Assembly (NCBI RefSeq): GCF_900106595.1
Contig: NZ_FNNC01000006.1
Location: 1 to 64,000 of the forward strand
Origin: Marinococcus luteus
GTDB lineage: Bacteria > Bacillota > Bacilli > Bacillales > Marinococcaceae
DNA length: 64,000 nt
Reading direction: 5' to 3'
In this document: in pieces, positions 8,121 through 15,380 of the stretch
How the letters are laid out: the number at the start of each line of letters is the position of its first letter
Position numbering within the stretch: position 1 is the first letter of the stretch
The notes under the pieces: generated by a model
Seen by the model: the letters and a program-made list of their open reading frames with translations, nothing else
What the model was told of the DNA's origin: nothing
Databases searched by the model: none
Made by a program: the position numbers and the translations under genes

Positions 8121-9188
8121 TTATACGGTGGATGAGGTTTCATCTGGAGCTGTATGAATTCCTTTGTTTTTATCAATTTTTACGACGCTGTCAAATCGTG
8201 CAAGTTCAATGTTTTCTTTGTCATTCAGCCATTCCGGATGAAGCTCTTTGCCTGCGGCCAAAGCGATGTAGGCTGAAGGAATATTCGCGCCGGCAGCGTG
8301 TGAGTGGGCGTATCCGCCTCCAAATCTTGGATTAATATCAATCACGTAATAGTCGTGGCCATCATAAAACACATCTGTATTAATGTAGCCGATGTGCTTC
8401 AAATTTTCTCCGATCTTCCGGCCAACATCCAAAAGCGCTTGATTCTTTACAGAAATTGCTTTATCCACATCGCCTCCGCGCATTTCGAGCTGTTTAAGGG
8501 CCAGAGTGGTTAAATAATTTCCTTCCAGGTCATTAACGATGTCAACACTGTACTTCTCTCCATCCACGACCTGCTGAATCACGATGTTATCTTCGGAATC
8601 ATGAATAGAATCATCAGCGATCGGACTGTTTTTGACCGCGTCTACCGCCTGTTTGTAGGCAAACTGCATATCTTCAACAGAGGAGACAATGTTAATGCCG
8701 ACCGAAGCCGAGCCGTTGCGCGGTTTAACAATCAGCGGCCAGGCGACCTCCTGGTTTTCAATTCCTTTCGCTGCGTCGTCCACCGTCAGGTAAGAAATTG
8801 GTGCCGCTACACCGAATCTGCCAAGAAGTTCCCGGTATTGATGCTTGTCTCTCATCGCTTGCACAGTGGAAACCTCCGGAGTAAAAACTCTTACCCCCAA
8901 TTGTTCAATTTCATGACGGGATTCTGCAAATTTGGTGATTTCCCAGTCGTTTAATGGAATGAGCATTTTAATCGCTTCATCTTCACAGATCGACAGGATC
9001 GTGTCCAGGTAGTTTTCATCCGTCTGGTGCGGCGTAATATAAGATCTGTCTGCTTGCTGGATCGCTGGGGCCCCCGGGTCCGGATCAGTGACAATGACTG
9101 TCCCTTCGATATTTAATCCGTTCATCGCCTCCTGGAAAAACTGAACAAAATCTATTCGGCGTGCTGCCGAGGTTAATAGTATATTCAT
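8121..9188 (-). CDS. ATP-grasp ligase (CarB/PylC-like)
   Basis: A 355-residue ATP-grasp enzyme. Residues ~1-110 form a Rossmann-like pre-ATP-grasp domain (MNILLTSAARR, VIVTDPDP); the ATP-binding part has IVKPRNGSASVGI, and the metal-binding end has DINPRFGGGY. Such enzymes join a carboxylate to an amine or thiol through an acyl-phosphate. The nearest types by layout are the CarB-like single-unit ligases that make dipeptides or amino-acid amides; the product is not predictable from sequence. The ATG at 9188 has GGAGG upstream. The leader RNA copy 3 lies 110 bases before the start, which predicts attenuation control of this gene and of the M20 partner. Confidence 0.8.
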   Translation of the reverse strand: MNILLTSAARRIDFVQFFQEAMNGLNIEGTVIVTDPDPGAPAIQQADRSYITPHQTDENYLDTILSICEDEAIKMLIPLNDWEITKFAESRHEIEQLGVRVFTPEVSTVQAMRDKHQYRELLGRFGVAAPISYLTVDDAAKGIENQEVAWPLIVKPRNGSASVGINIVSSVEDMQFAYKQAVDAVKNSPIADDSIHDSEDNIVIQQVVDGEKYSVDIVNDLEGNYLTTLALKQLEMRGGDVDKAISVKNQALLDVGRKIGENLKHIGYINTDVFYDGHDYYVIDINPRFGGGYAHSHAAGANIPSAYIALAAGKELHPEWLNDKENIELARFDSVVKIDKNKGIHTAPDETSSTV

Positions 9189-9297
9189 GGCGGAACCTCC
9201 ATTTTAGATATATAGTGTACAGTCTTAACGACTAATAAAATTTCTGTGGGCAGTGTGAAAAGGAAACTGTTAGTCTGCTAACTTTTTCCATGAGCAT

Positions 9298-9366
9298 AAA
9301 AAAGAGCCGAAAAGGCACTGGTACCTTTTCGGCTCATGTTTTGCTTTATTTCAAAACATTGCTGCC
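9298..9366 (-). ncRNA. Leader RNA/attenuator, copy 3 (upstream of ATP-grasp operon)
   Basis: The clearest copy. On the minus strand: GGCAGCAA, a perfect 8-bp hairpin ATGTTTTG/CAAAACAT with loop AAATAAAG, then GAGCC opening a 12-bp terminator stem (GAGCCGAAAAGG with CCTTTTCGGCTC) and TTTTTT. The 5' CGGC can pair with GCCG of the terminator arm, giving an alternative fold. Confidence 0.65.
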
Positions 9367-9396
9367 GCAATAATAAGTGTTTGACTAATGTCACTT

Positions 9397-9422
9397 ATAC
9401 CTTATTCGCGACCGCCCTAAAC
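9397..9422 (-). promoter_or_regulatory. Candidate sigma-B-type promoter for leader copy 3
   Basis: Minus strand GTTTAG, 14 bases, AGGTAT. Thirty bases separate AGGTAT from the GGCAGC of leader copy 3, exactly as for leader copy 4. Confidence 0.45.
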
Positions 9423-9482
9423 GTTTCGTTTTATAGCATAGCTTATAAACCAGACTGAAGTATCAATATGCCTCGTGGCAGG

Positions 9483-10181
9483 CTATCTCTTTTTTTCCGG
9501 CTCCAGCGCGAGCACCATGTACCCTTTATCTGCACTAAAATTCCAGTCGGTGAAAACGTCCGTGATTTTTCTCTGCAGAATCGGCTCCATGTGCTCTTCT
9601 TTAAACAGCCGACGTTCCATTGGCCGTTTGGCAATTTTGAGCTGCTCTCCAAAGCCTGCATGAATGAGTTCTTTCTCAATTTCAACAAACACACCGGAGC
9701 GGTAAATCATAATCGAGCGTTCATCAATCCAATAAGCTTCCGTATATTCGGGCTCCTTTTGGCCTTTAATACTCAGATTCACGATTTTTCTTTCGAAGGC
9801 CTTTTGACTGAGCTCTCCCGGCCACGGAAACTTTTTTGGCGGTTCTTCATCCATGATGGCCCAGATCATGCCGCTGTGCGCTTTTAAATTCCAGTCAAAG
9901 TACCACTCTTTAATTATTCCATTTATCATATCTTCAATGTCCGGCTGAATCCGGGGACAAAATTCGTGCATAATAAACTCTCTTGATTTCGCAACGCGCT
10001 GTTCTTCATTTTGCTGCAATAAAATATTTTCCATCGGTCCTAAAAAATCTTTCACGTTCATAATTAAAAATGGCCGTTTAAACGAAACATGGATATTAAC
10101 CGGGCCTTTTCCAAAGTGATCCCTCAACGCTTTACCGGTATAGGCTGCAATCATCTGGGCTTCGGTTTGCTGTTGTTCCAT
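9483..10181 (-). CDS. MpsC/DUF2294 family protein (second of two)
   Basis: A 232-residue paralogue of the protein at 1635-2351, with the same landmarks: GKALRDHFGKGP near the N-terminus, WYFDWN in the middle, EIEKELIHAGF, and DVFTDWNF near the end. The frame runs open further upstream, but GGAG five bases before the ATG at 10181 sets the start, and the paralogue begins at the equivalent place. Family PF10057 is tied by name to a cation-translocating system in staphylococci, with no defined reaction. It is transcribed alone; no clear terminator is seen in the 116 bases between its stop and leader RNA copy 3. Confidence 0.8.
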   Translation of the reverse strand: MEQQQTEAQMIAAYTGKALRDHFGKGPVNIHVSFKRPFLIMNVKDFLGPMENILLQQNEEQRVAKSREFIMHEFCPRIQPDIEDMINGIIKEWYFDWNLKAHSGMIWAIMDEEPPKKFPWPGELSQKAFERKIVNLSIKGQKEPEYTEAYWIDERSIMIYRSGVFVEIEKELIHAGFGEQLKIAKRPMERRLFKEEHMEPILQRKITDVFTDWNFSADKGYMVLALEPEKKR

Positions 10182-10467
10182 AAGGTCTCCTTTTTTAAGA
10201 AACGGGGTTCTTCTTAACTTATTACCATTATACTGATAAATAAGCTTTTTATATACGTTTTTTCGGTTTTTTAAGACTAAAGATCTGCAACTAAACACCT
10301 TTTAAAATTTCGAATATAAGAAAACACCTTTGTTTACAAGTCAAATAACACCTTGTTAAACATAGAAACTAAAAAGTGTAAAATTTGTATGAGCAGCAGG
10401 TTAGTTCCAAAAAAATAATTAGAATGATTCATTTTAATCCCCGGAGTCTCGTATTTAAGCGTTCTCT
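10182..10467. other. Gene-free stretch
   Basis: AT-rich intergenic DNA. It should hold the minus-strand promoter of the MpsC-like gene; TTGACT and TTGTAA boxes near 10330-10345 are possible -35 elements but none has a convincing -10 at normal spacing. I see no coding region or stable hairpin. Confidence 0.5.
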
Positions 10468-10496
10468 TTTACTTTGAAAGGGGAGGAGCGTATTAT
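10468..10496 (+). promoter_or_regulatory. Possible sigma-A promoter of a short transcript
   Basis: TTTACT, 17 bases, TATTAT (followed by AAT). It points toward the hairpin terminator at 10537-10570, so it would make an RNA of about 70 bases with no credible ORF (only 4- and 5-codon frames). Confidence 0.3.
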
Positions 10497-10536
10497 AATA
10501 GATGGAAGGCACATAGAATGGTGGCTTCTCCATAGA

Positions 10537-10570
10537 AAAAGCTCTTCCTACGCCGGCAGGAAGAGTTTTT
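10537..10570. terminator. Intrinsic terminator in gene-free region
   Basis: CTCTTCCT (10542-10549) pairs with AGGAAGAG (10558-10565), flanked by an A-run and TTTTTT. It would end the proposed short transcript. Confidence 0.6.
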
Positions 10571-10659
10571 TATGCTTTGGGGGAGGCGTTGAAAAGAACG
10601 ATTTCTGGAGCCTTTTATGAGAAGACTCAGCTTCTTATTTGATGCGCAGAAAATAATAC

Positions 10660-10685
10660 GTTTCGATTGCTCTCTGGAAAGGTAA
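10660..10685 (+). promoter_or_regulatory. Candidate sigma-B-type promoter for leader copy 4
   Basis: GTTTCG, 14 bases, AGGTAA. Box spacing and the 30-base distance to the GGCAGC of the leader RNA equal those found at copy 3 on the other strand. Confidence 0.4.
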
Positions 10686-10715
10686 ACAAACAACGAGCAA
10701 TAACTAAATAGTATC

Positions 10716-10784
10716 GGCAGCAACAGACAGTTCCAGCTGTTCTGTAAGCCAGGAAAAAGATCTGCTCTTTTTCTGGCTTTTTTT
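10716..10784 (+). ncRNA. Leader RNA/attenuator, copy 4 (upstream of yihY)
   Basis: GGCAGCAA, a hairpin CAGACAG/CTGTTCTG with loop TTCCAG (one bulge; no ATAAAGC loop, unlike the other copies), TAAGCC opening a terminator stem (AGCCAGGAAAA with TTTTTCTGGCT), then seven T. It ends 155 bases before the GTG start of the YihY gene. Confidence 0.5.
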
Positions 10785-10939
10785 ATTGCTTCAAAAGCAG
10801 GTGCCGGCTCAAGGGCACCAATTAATAAACCAAAGGAGAATGAGCTTAGCGACAGGAAATCTATTTCAGGAATCGTTTTATTTTTAAAGGCATCCGGTAT
10901 TCATAAAAGCTATCCTATTTAGGGAAAGGACGTACACAT

Positions 10940-11812
10940 GTGAAAAAAATAAAGCCATACATTTCAGACCTGATGACTGAATTTAAAGAAGATAATGTGC
11001 CTTTGCTTGCCGCTGCCCAGGCGTATTATTATATTCTTTCCATTTTTCCGCTGCTTATTTTTGCGTTGACGATTCTGCCATTATTAAATTTGAATCCTAA
11101 CTCTGTAGTCAGCTTTATAGGAACCGTCGCACCGTCGGATACTGCTTCTTTGTTTGAGGAAAATATTACAACACTGGTACAGGAACCGCGTGGCATTTTA
11201 TTTGTAGTCAGTCTGCTCGGTGCACTCTGGTCTGCCTCTAATGGCATTAATGCGTTTATTAAATCCTCCAATGAAGCTTATGATGTAGAGGAGTCACGCT
11301 CGTTTATTAAAGTGCGTTTGATCGCCATTGCACTTACAATCTGTATGATCCTGACCATTGTAGTGGCCCTGGTGCTTCCGATATTCGGGAATGTTCTGAT
11401 TTCGATGATCAGCTCTGTTCTCGGCCTTCCGGCGCAGACAGAGATTTTATTTCAGGTGCTCCGGTGGGTGATTGCGGTTACCGTTATGACACTCATGCTT
11501 CTGCTGTTGTACCGGTTCGCTCCAAATAAAACATTAAAGTGGAAGGAAATACTGGTTGGCTCGTTAACTGCTGCGCTTTTGTGGCAGATCGTATCGCTAG
11601 GCTTTTCCTTTTACGTCAGCAATTTTGGAAACTATTCGGCTACCTACGGCAGCCTTGGTGGTGTCATTATCCTGCTGCTTTGGTTTTTCCTGACCGGTCT
11701 CGTGCTTATGATTGGTGCAGAGATGAACGTTATTTTTCACCGTAGAAAAAGTGGTACGGACCGAAGAAGCAGAGCACAAAAAACTGTCCAGCACGAGAAG
11801 TCCAGCTCATAG
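10940..11812 (+). CDS. YihY/UPF0761 family membrane protein
   Basis: A 290-residue integral membrane protein with six predicted membrane segments, of the YihY/BrkB family once misnamed ribonuclease BN. Typical features are the early AAAQAYYYILSIFPLLIF segment, FVVSLLGALWSASNG in the third quarter of the N-terminal half, and YGSLGGVIILLLWFFLTG near the end. The function of the family is not established; some members are linked to stress or envelope export. The start is GTG at 10940 (the ATG two bases earlier is followed by a stop in its frame), with AAGGA nine bases upstream. A leader RNA and a sigma-B-like promoter precede it. Confidence 0.85.
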   Translation: MKKIKPYISDLMTEFKEDNVPLLAAAQAYYYILSIFPLLIFALTILPLLNLNPNSVVSFIGTVAPSDTASLFEENITTLVQEPRGILFVVSLLGALWSASNGINAFIKSSNEAYDVEESRSFIKVRLIAIALTICMILTIVVALVLPIFGNVLISMISSVLGLPAQTEILFQVLRWVIAVTVMTLMLLLLYRFAPNKTLKWKEILVGSLTAALLWQIVSLGFSFYVSNFGNYSATYGSLGGVIILLLWFFLTGLVLMIGAEMNVIFHRRKSGTDRRSRAQKTVQHEKSSS

Positions 11813-11840
11813 CTCCTGAATTTAAAAATCAACATTAAAT

Positions 11841-11875
11841 AAAAACGGTTCCGGCTGCTGCCCGGGACCGTTTTT
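11841..11875. terminator. Bidirectional terminator after yihY
   Basis: AAAAACGGTTCCGG and CCGGGACCGTTTTT pair around a GC-rich loop. It lies between the convergent yihY and SDR genes. Confidence 0.85.
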
Positions 11876-11906
11876 ATGCTCTGCTGAGGATGTGGATAAC
11901 GGTTTT

Positions 11907-12668
11907 TTAAAAACCTGCCGTCCAGCCGCCGTCTGCGGTTAATACCGTGCCATTGATGAAGCTTGCATCGTCGGAAGCTAAAAACAGCGCTGCGTTCGCA
12001 ATTTCGCCTGCCTGCCCGACACGCGGAATGAGGGATTGGGTTTTCTGGGTCCGGGAAGCGCCGAATTCACTCACATCCTTCATCGTAGAGCTGATATTGG
12101 TTTGGACCGCTCCCGGAGCAATAGCATTGCAGCGGATGCCTTTGTCTGCATACATAAAGCCTGTGTTTTTAGTCAGACCGACGACGGCATGCTTCGAGGC
12201 CGTGTAGGCCGCTCCGGCATGAGCACCGTTCAAGCCGCCTGTCGAGGCGGTATTAATAATAACACCTGCTTCTTTTTTCAGGAAGATGGGAAGCGCGTAA
12301 CGAATGGCACGCATCACGCTTTTCGTATTAATATCAAACAGCAGGTCCCACTTCTCATCACTAATGTCTCCGGCTGCTTCCATTCCATCCATAATCCCGG
12401 CGTTGTTAACCAGGATATCGAGTGTGCCGTAAGCGTTAACGGCTGAATCGATCATGTTTTTGATGTCCTCGGGCTTCGTTACATTCGCCTCCACCACCTG
12501 AGCGACGCCGCCTTGTGACGTAATCGATGCCGCCACTTCCTCAGCTCCCTGCTTATTCACGTCTGCCACAATTACCCTTGCTCCTTCAGCAGCGAATCGT
12601 TCAGCGATTGCTTTCCCCATTCCCGATGCAGCGCCAGTTACTACGGCTGCTTTTTCATGTAATTTCAT
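11907..12668 (-). CDS. Short-chain dehydrogenase/reductase
   Basis: A 253-residue classical SDR. The cofactor site is TGAASGMG near residue 11; NNAG, the catalytic Ser in STGG and YTASK are in the usual order, and the C-terminal ADGGWTAGF is typical. An Asp in VIVADVNK after the second beta strand suggests NAD(H) preference. The substrate is unknown. It is divergent from the TetR-type gene at 12875 with 206 bases between, so that regulator probably controls it. AT-rich DNA between them contains AATCAACA (12717) and TGTTGATT (12802), possible half-sites, weakly supported. Confidence 0.85.
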   Translation of the reverse strand: MKLHEKAAVVTGAASGMGKAIAERFAAEGARVIVADVNKQGAEEVAASITSQGGVAQVVEANVTKPEDIKNMIDSAVNAYGTLDILVNNAGIMDGMEAAGDISDEKWDLLFDINTKSVMRAIRYALPIFLKKEAGVIINTASTGGLNGAHAGAAYTASKHAVVGLTKNTGFMYADKGIRCNAIAPGAVQTNISSTMKDVSEFGASRTQKTQSLIPRVGQAGEIANAALFLASDDASFINGTVLTADGGWTAGF

Positions 12669-12874
12669 CTCTTTTCCTCCTCCACATTAATGTATTCGCT
12701 TACAAAATAATTATTTAATCAACACCTGTTCAATAAATTAGTTCTATTTGTAGTATAATAGACGCAGGTTTTTAACTACAATCATCAAAGAGAGCGTATA
12801 TTGTTGATTAGCAAACAAATTCCGGTCTTTTTGTTTATAAATTTAAAATTACAGTAGAGAGGAAAGGGAAACAT

Positions 12875-13477
12875 ATGAAATTATCCTCTGAAACAACAGA
12901 TCGGCGAATAAAAAAATCAAAAAAAGCAATGCAGCAGGCACTGCTTGAATGGATGGAGGAAAAGGATTTTAAATCCATCACCATTACAAATATTGTCCAA
13001 CGGGCCGATGTTAACCGGGGAACGTTTTATAAACACTATGACTACAAGGAACAGCTGCTCGAAGATATCATGGATGAGATTACCGCTGATTTAAAAGAAG
13101 CGTTTCGAAAGCCATATAAAAGTAAAGCAATGCTCGAGCTTCCGGAACTAACGGCGCCTTCGGTAAAAATATTCGAGCATGTCTTGAAGCATGACCATTT
13201 CTATACGCTTGTTATTGCCTCAAACATGCTGACCGGCTTTCAGTACAAACTAGTCTCTATACTCCGGGGGCTCGTACTCGAGGATCTTTTACAGGCGGCA
13301 GGGGACGAGGGCATCGACCAAAGGCTCCAGGCCGGCTATCACTCACACGCCATTTTTGGATTGATTGTCGAATGGGTGCACGGAGGATTTGAACACAAGC
13401 CGGATTATATGGCTGAGCAGCTGTTATTGATAATTAGAAACCGTCCTGCTGAGGTTGTGTTTAAGGCTGAAAACTGA
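12875..13477 (+). CDS. TetR/AcrR family transcriptional regulator
   Basis: A 200-residue regulator. Residues ~12-60 form the TetR helix-turn-helix (ITITNIVQRADVNRGTFYKHYDYKEQLL), followed by a helical ligand-binding domain of the TetR_C_8 type found in many Bacillus regulators. It probably represses itself and the divergent SDR gene. AAAGGGAAA precedes the ATG at 12875, and TAGTATAAT at about 12752-12760 is a likely extended -10. The inducer is unknown. Confidence 0.85.
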   Translation: MKLSSETTDRRIKKSKKAMQQALLEWMEEKDFKSITITNIVQRADVNRGTFYKHYDYKEQLLEDIMDEITADLKEAFRKPYKSKAMLELPELTAPSVKIFEHVLKHDHFYTLVIASNMLTGFQYKLVSILRGLVLEDLLQAAGDEGIDQRLQAGYHSHAIFGLIVEWVHGGFEHKPDYMAEQLLLIIRNRPAEVVFKAEN

Positions 13478-13503
13478 CCGATGATGTAATTATAAAAGAA
13501 AGG

Positions 13504-13527
13504 CCCGCATACTGGGTCAGTAGCGGG
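13504..13527 (-). terminator. Terminator overlapping the 3' end of the pRiA4-like gene
   Basis: CCCGC.TACT and AGTAGCGGG form a stem with one bulged base. On the minus strand it is followed by CCTTTCTTTT. It overlaps the last codons of the gene ending at 13517. Confidence 0.55.
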
Positions 13528-15244
13528 AAAGCTGTTTGATTAAATCGTTTACGAGATTTTCAAGCACCGCAATTCTTTTTTTCGTATGCATTACAGTCGG
13601 CACACGTGAGATTGTCGTTTTTAAAGAAGAAGCTGCTTTAGAGCCGGTAACGGTGATCGATTTAGGTACTCCCTGGAAGGTATTCAGGCATAGTTGGTTA
13701 AACTTTTGCACGAACAGCTCTGAAGCGTCTTCCTGGCTGGTGGCAATGTCGTGAGAGAGCACTATTTCCGATGTTTTGTCTACAAACATACATATCCACA
13801 GATGAACCGGGGATCCTGATGAGGAATTGCCGAGGGTAACGGAATCCACCTTGAATATGCCTCCGTATAGATAAGTATTCCGCATGGGAAGCTTCTCTAA
13901 GGAAACATTGTCTAGGGACTCGAAAGTCTTTGCAGCTGGTGGGCTTTGACCACCGGAATCCATAGAAAACAATGGCTCGAGGCGTACATTATGAACTTTT
14001 TCGTAGGAATTTCGCATCTCCCCCTCGTCGAATACAGGAATCATGTTCGTTTCGGCTCCGTTCAAGGCGAGGGGATTGGAGTTAAAATAATCCAGAACCA
14101 TTGGAATGAGCGGCAATATATGCAAAAAGGCAAAAAGTTCATGTGCTTTTAAAAACTGGGGGGCTTTTCCTGGCTCAAGCCTTCTGAACGTCGGCCAGTG
14201 TTCATGCTCGTAGAAGGCATAGCCGGTCTGAAGGACAAGCTCGTGATCGGCCGGCTCCAATTCCTCGAGATCGTCAAATGATAAAAATAGTGCTTCCAAT
14301 TCACCGGCAGTAAACGACGGATCAAAAAACTGTCTGTATAGAGCCTGTTCTCCCGTAGTTCCTGAGTACAGTCCCAGCCCGTAGACTTCCTGTTCATTTC
14401 CGAGCACGCTGGCAATAAACCGTTCTCCGGTTTCCGGAAGCAAAAAGCCGAAAAGGTCGGCAGAGGCAATATCGTTCCAGGGGGCCTCCCAGTTGAATTC
14501 CCCGGCTGCATCAAACAGGTCCGCCCACTCCTCCAGTGTGGCAAGGTCGTTCTCCTTTACCCCGGGAAGAGGAACAAGCTTATCCCAGTCCGCATCCTTC
14601 GGAGCGCCGGCGTTTTCGATGAAGTAAAGCAGGTCGTTCAAGTAATGGCGGAACCTTGTTTCGCTGAAATTTCCTTTCGGCGTCCGCCATACCTCATCAG
14701 AAACCTCTGCACGGGGATTGGGCTTTGTCACGTTTAAACACACAGGGGAAGGGTCAGCAGATTCCCCGGTTATGATTTGTTCGAGCAGAATCTCGTGCCC
14801 GTGGTCCTCTCCAAAGTCATATAAATAGGTGATCCTCTGCCCCTCTTTCCAGAGCCAGTCGAAGATCGTTTCATTTCGTTCATCGAATACGCCTGGTTTT
14901 TCTTCCATATCCGGAAAGTCCATGCTCGTAATTTCATATAAGGCAGGCCGGTCCGGCGCCATTCGCTGCTTCATCTGCAGGTACTCGTCCTGGTCCATTG
15001 AGCGGGCGCTTTTCATTGGTTCAAGAACATCTTTTTCGAAATATTTTATCTTTTTCTTATATTCCTGGTGCTTTATATCACTGCTGGCCTGCAGGCGGAA
15101 GGTGTGCAGGTGGCTTTGCTCCCATAAAAAAGCTGCCTGAATTAAGTTATGCAGATCAAAAAAAGTAAACGAAGAAGGAAGCTCAAATCTTCTCCAGACG
15201 GGAGGTTTCGTGTCCATAAGCCGTACTTTTAACTGTAGTTTCAA
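13517..15244 (-). CDS. pRiA4b ORF-3-like domain protein
   Basis: A ~575-residue protein. Residues 1-180 match the plasmid pRiA4b ORF-3-like domain (KLQLKVRLMDTKPPVWRR, DLHNLIQAAF, YLYDFGEDHGHEI). The remainder is acidic, and its last ~130 residues resemble the DUF6930-type segment that often follows this domain. The function is unknown; pRiA4b ORF-3 domains are common on mobile and accessory DNA. The frame extends to GTG at 15253, but AGGAGG directly overlaps that codon and lies eight bases before TTG at 15244, giving the usual MKLQLKV start. It is divergent from the DUF2075 helicase gene 136 bases away. Confidence 0.75.
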   Translation of the reverse strand: MKLQLKVRLMDTKPPVWRRFELPSSFTFFDLHNLIQAAFLWEQSHLHTFRLQASSDIKHQEYKKKIKYFEKDVLEPMKSARSMDQDEYLQMKQRMAPDRPALYEITSMDFPDMEEKPGVFDERNETIFDWLWKEGQRITYLYDFGEDHGHEILLEQIITGESADPSPVCLNVTKPNPRAEVSDEVWRTPKGNFSETRFRHYLNDLLYFIENAGAPKDADWDKLVPLPGVKENDLATLEEWADLFDAAGEFNWEAPWNDIASADLFGFLLPETGERFIASVLGNEQEVYGLGLYSGTTGEQALYRQFFDPSFTAGELEALFLSFDDLEELEPADHELVLQTGYAFYEHEHWPTFRRLEPGKAPQFLKAHELFAFLHILPLIPMVLDYFNSNPLALNGAETNMIPVFDEGEMRNSYEKVHNVRLEPLFSMDSGGQSPPAAKTFESLDNVSLEKLPMRNTYLYGGIFKVDSVTLGNSSSGSPVHLWICMFVDKTSEIVLSHDIATSQEDASELFVQKFNQLCLNTFQGVPKSITVTGSKAASSLKTTISRVPTVMHTKKRIAVLENLVNDLIKQLSRY

Positions 15245-15380
15245 TGTAGGCACCTCCTAAAGATTGTATCTACAGTCTAGCAGAAATATTTAAGGGAAAG
15301 GAAAAGCTTTTCACGCGTGATACTATAGAAAAAACAGAATCATTCTGTACTCATTTTGCCAGCTGAAAGGAGCTTCGGCC

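Noticed and set aside
10493-10723. 76-codon minus-strand frame in the gene-free region
   Set aside because: It crosses a bidirectional terminator, has no ribosome binding site and no recognisable protein features.
12717-12809. AATCAACA/TGTTGATT inverted pair as a TetR operator
   Set aside because: The arms are about 78 bases apart in AT-rich DNA, too far for one operator; kept only as a remark.
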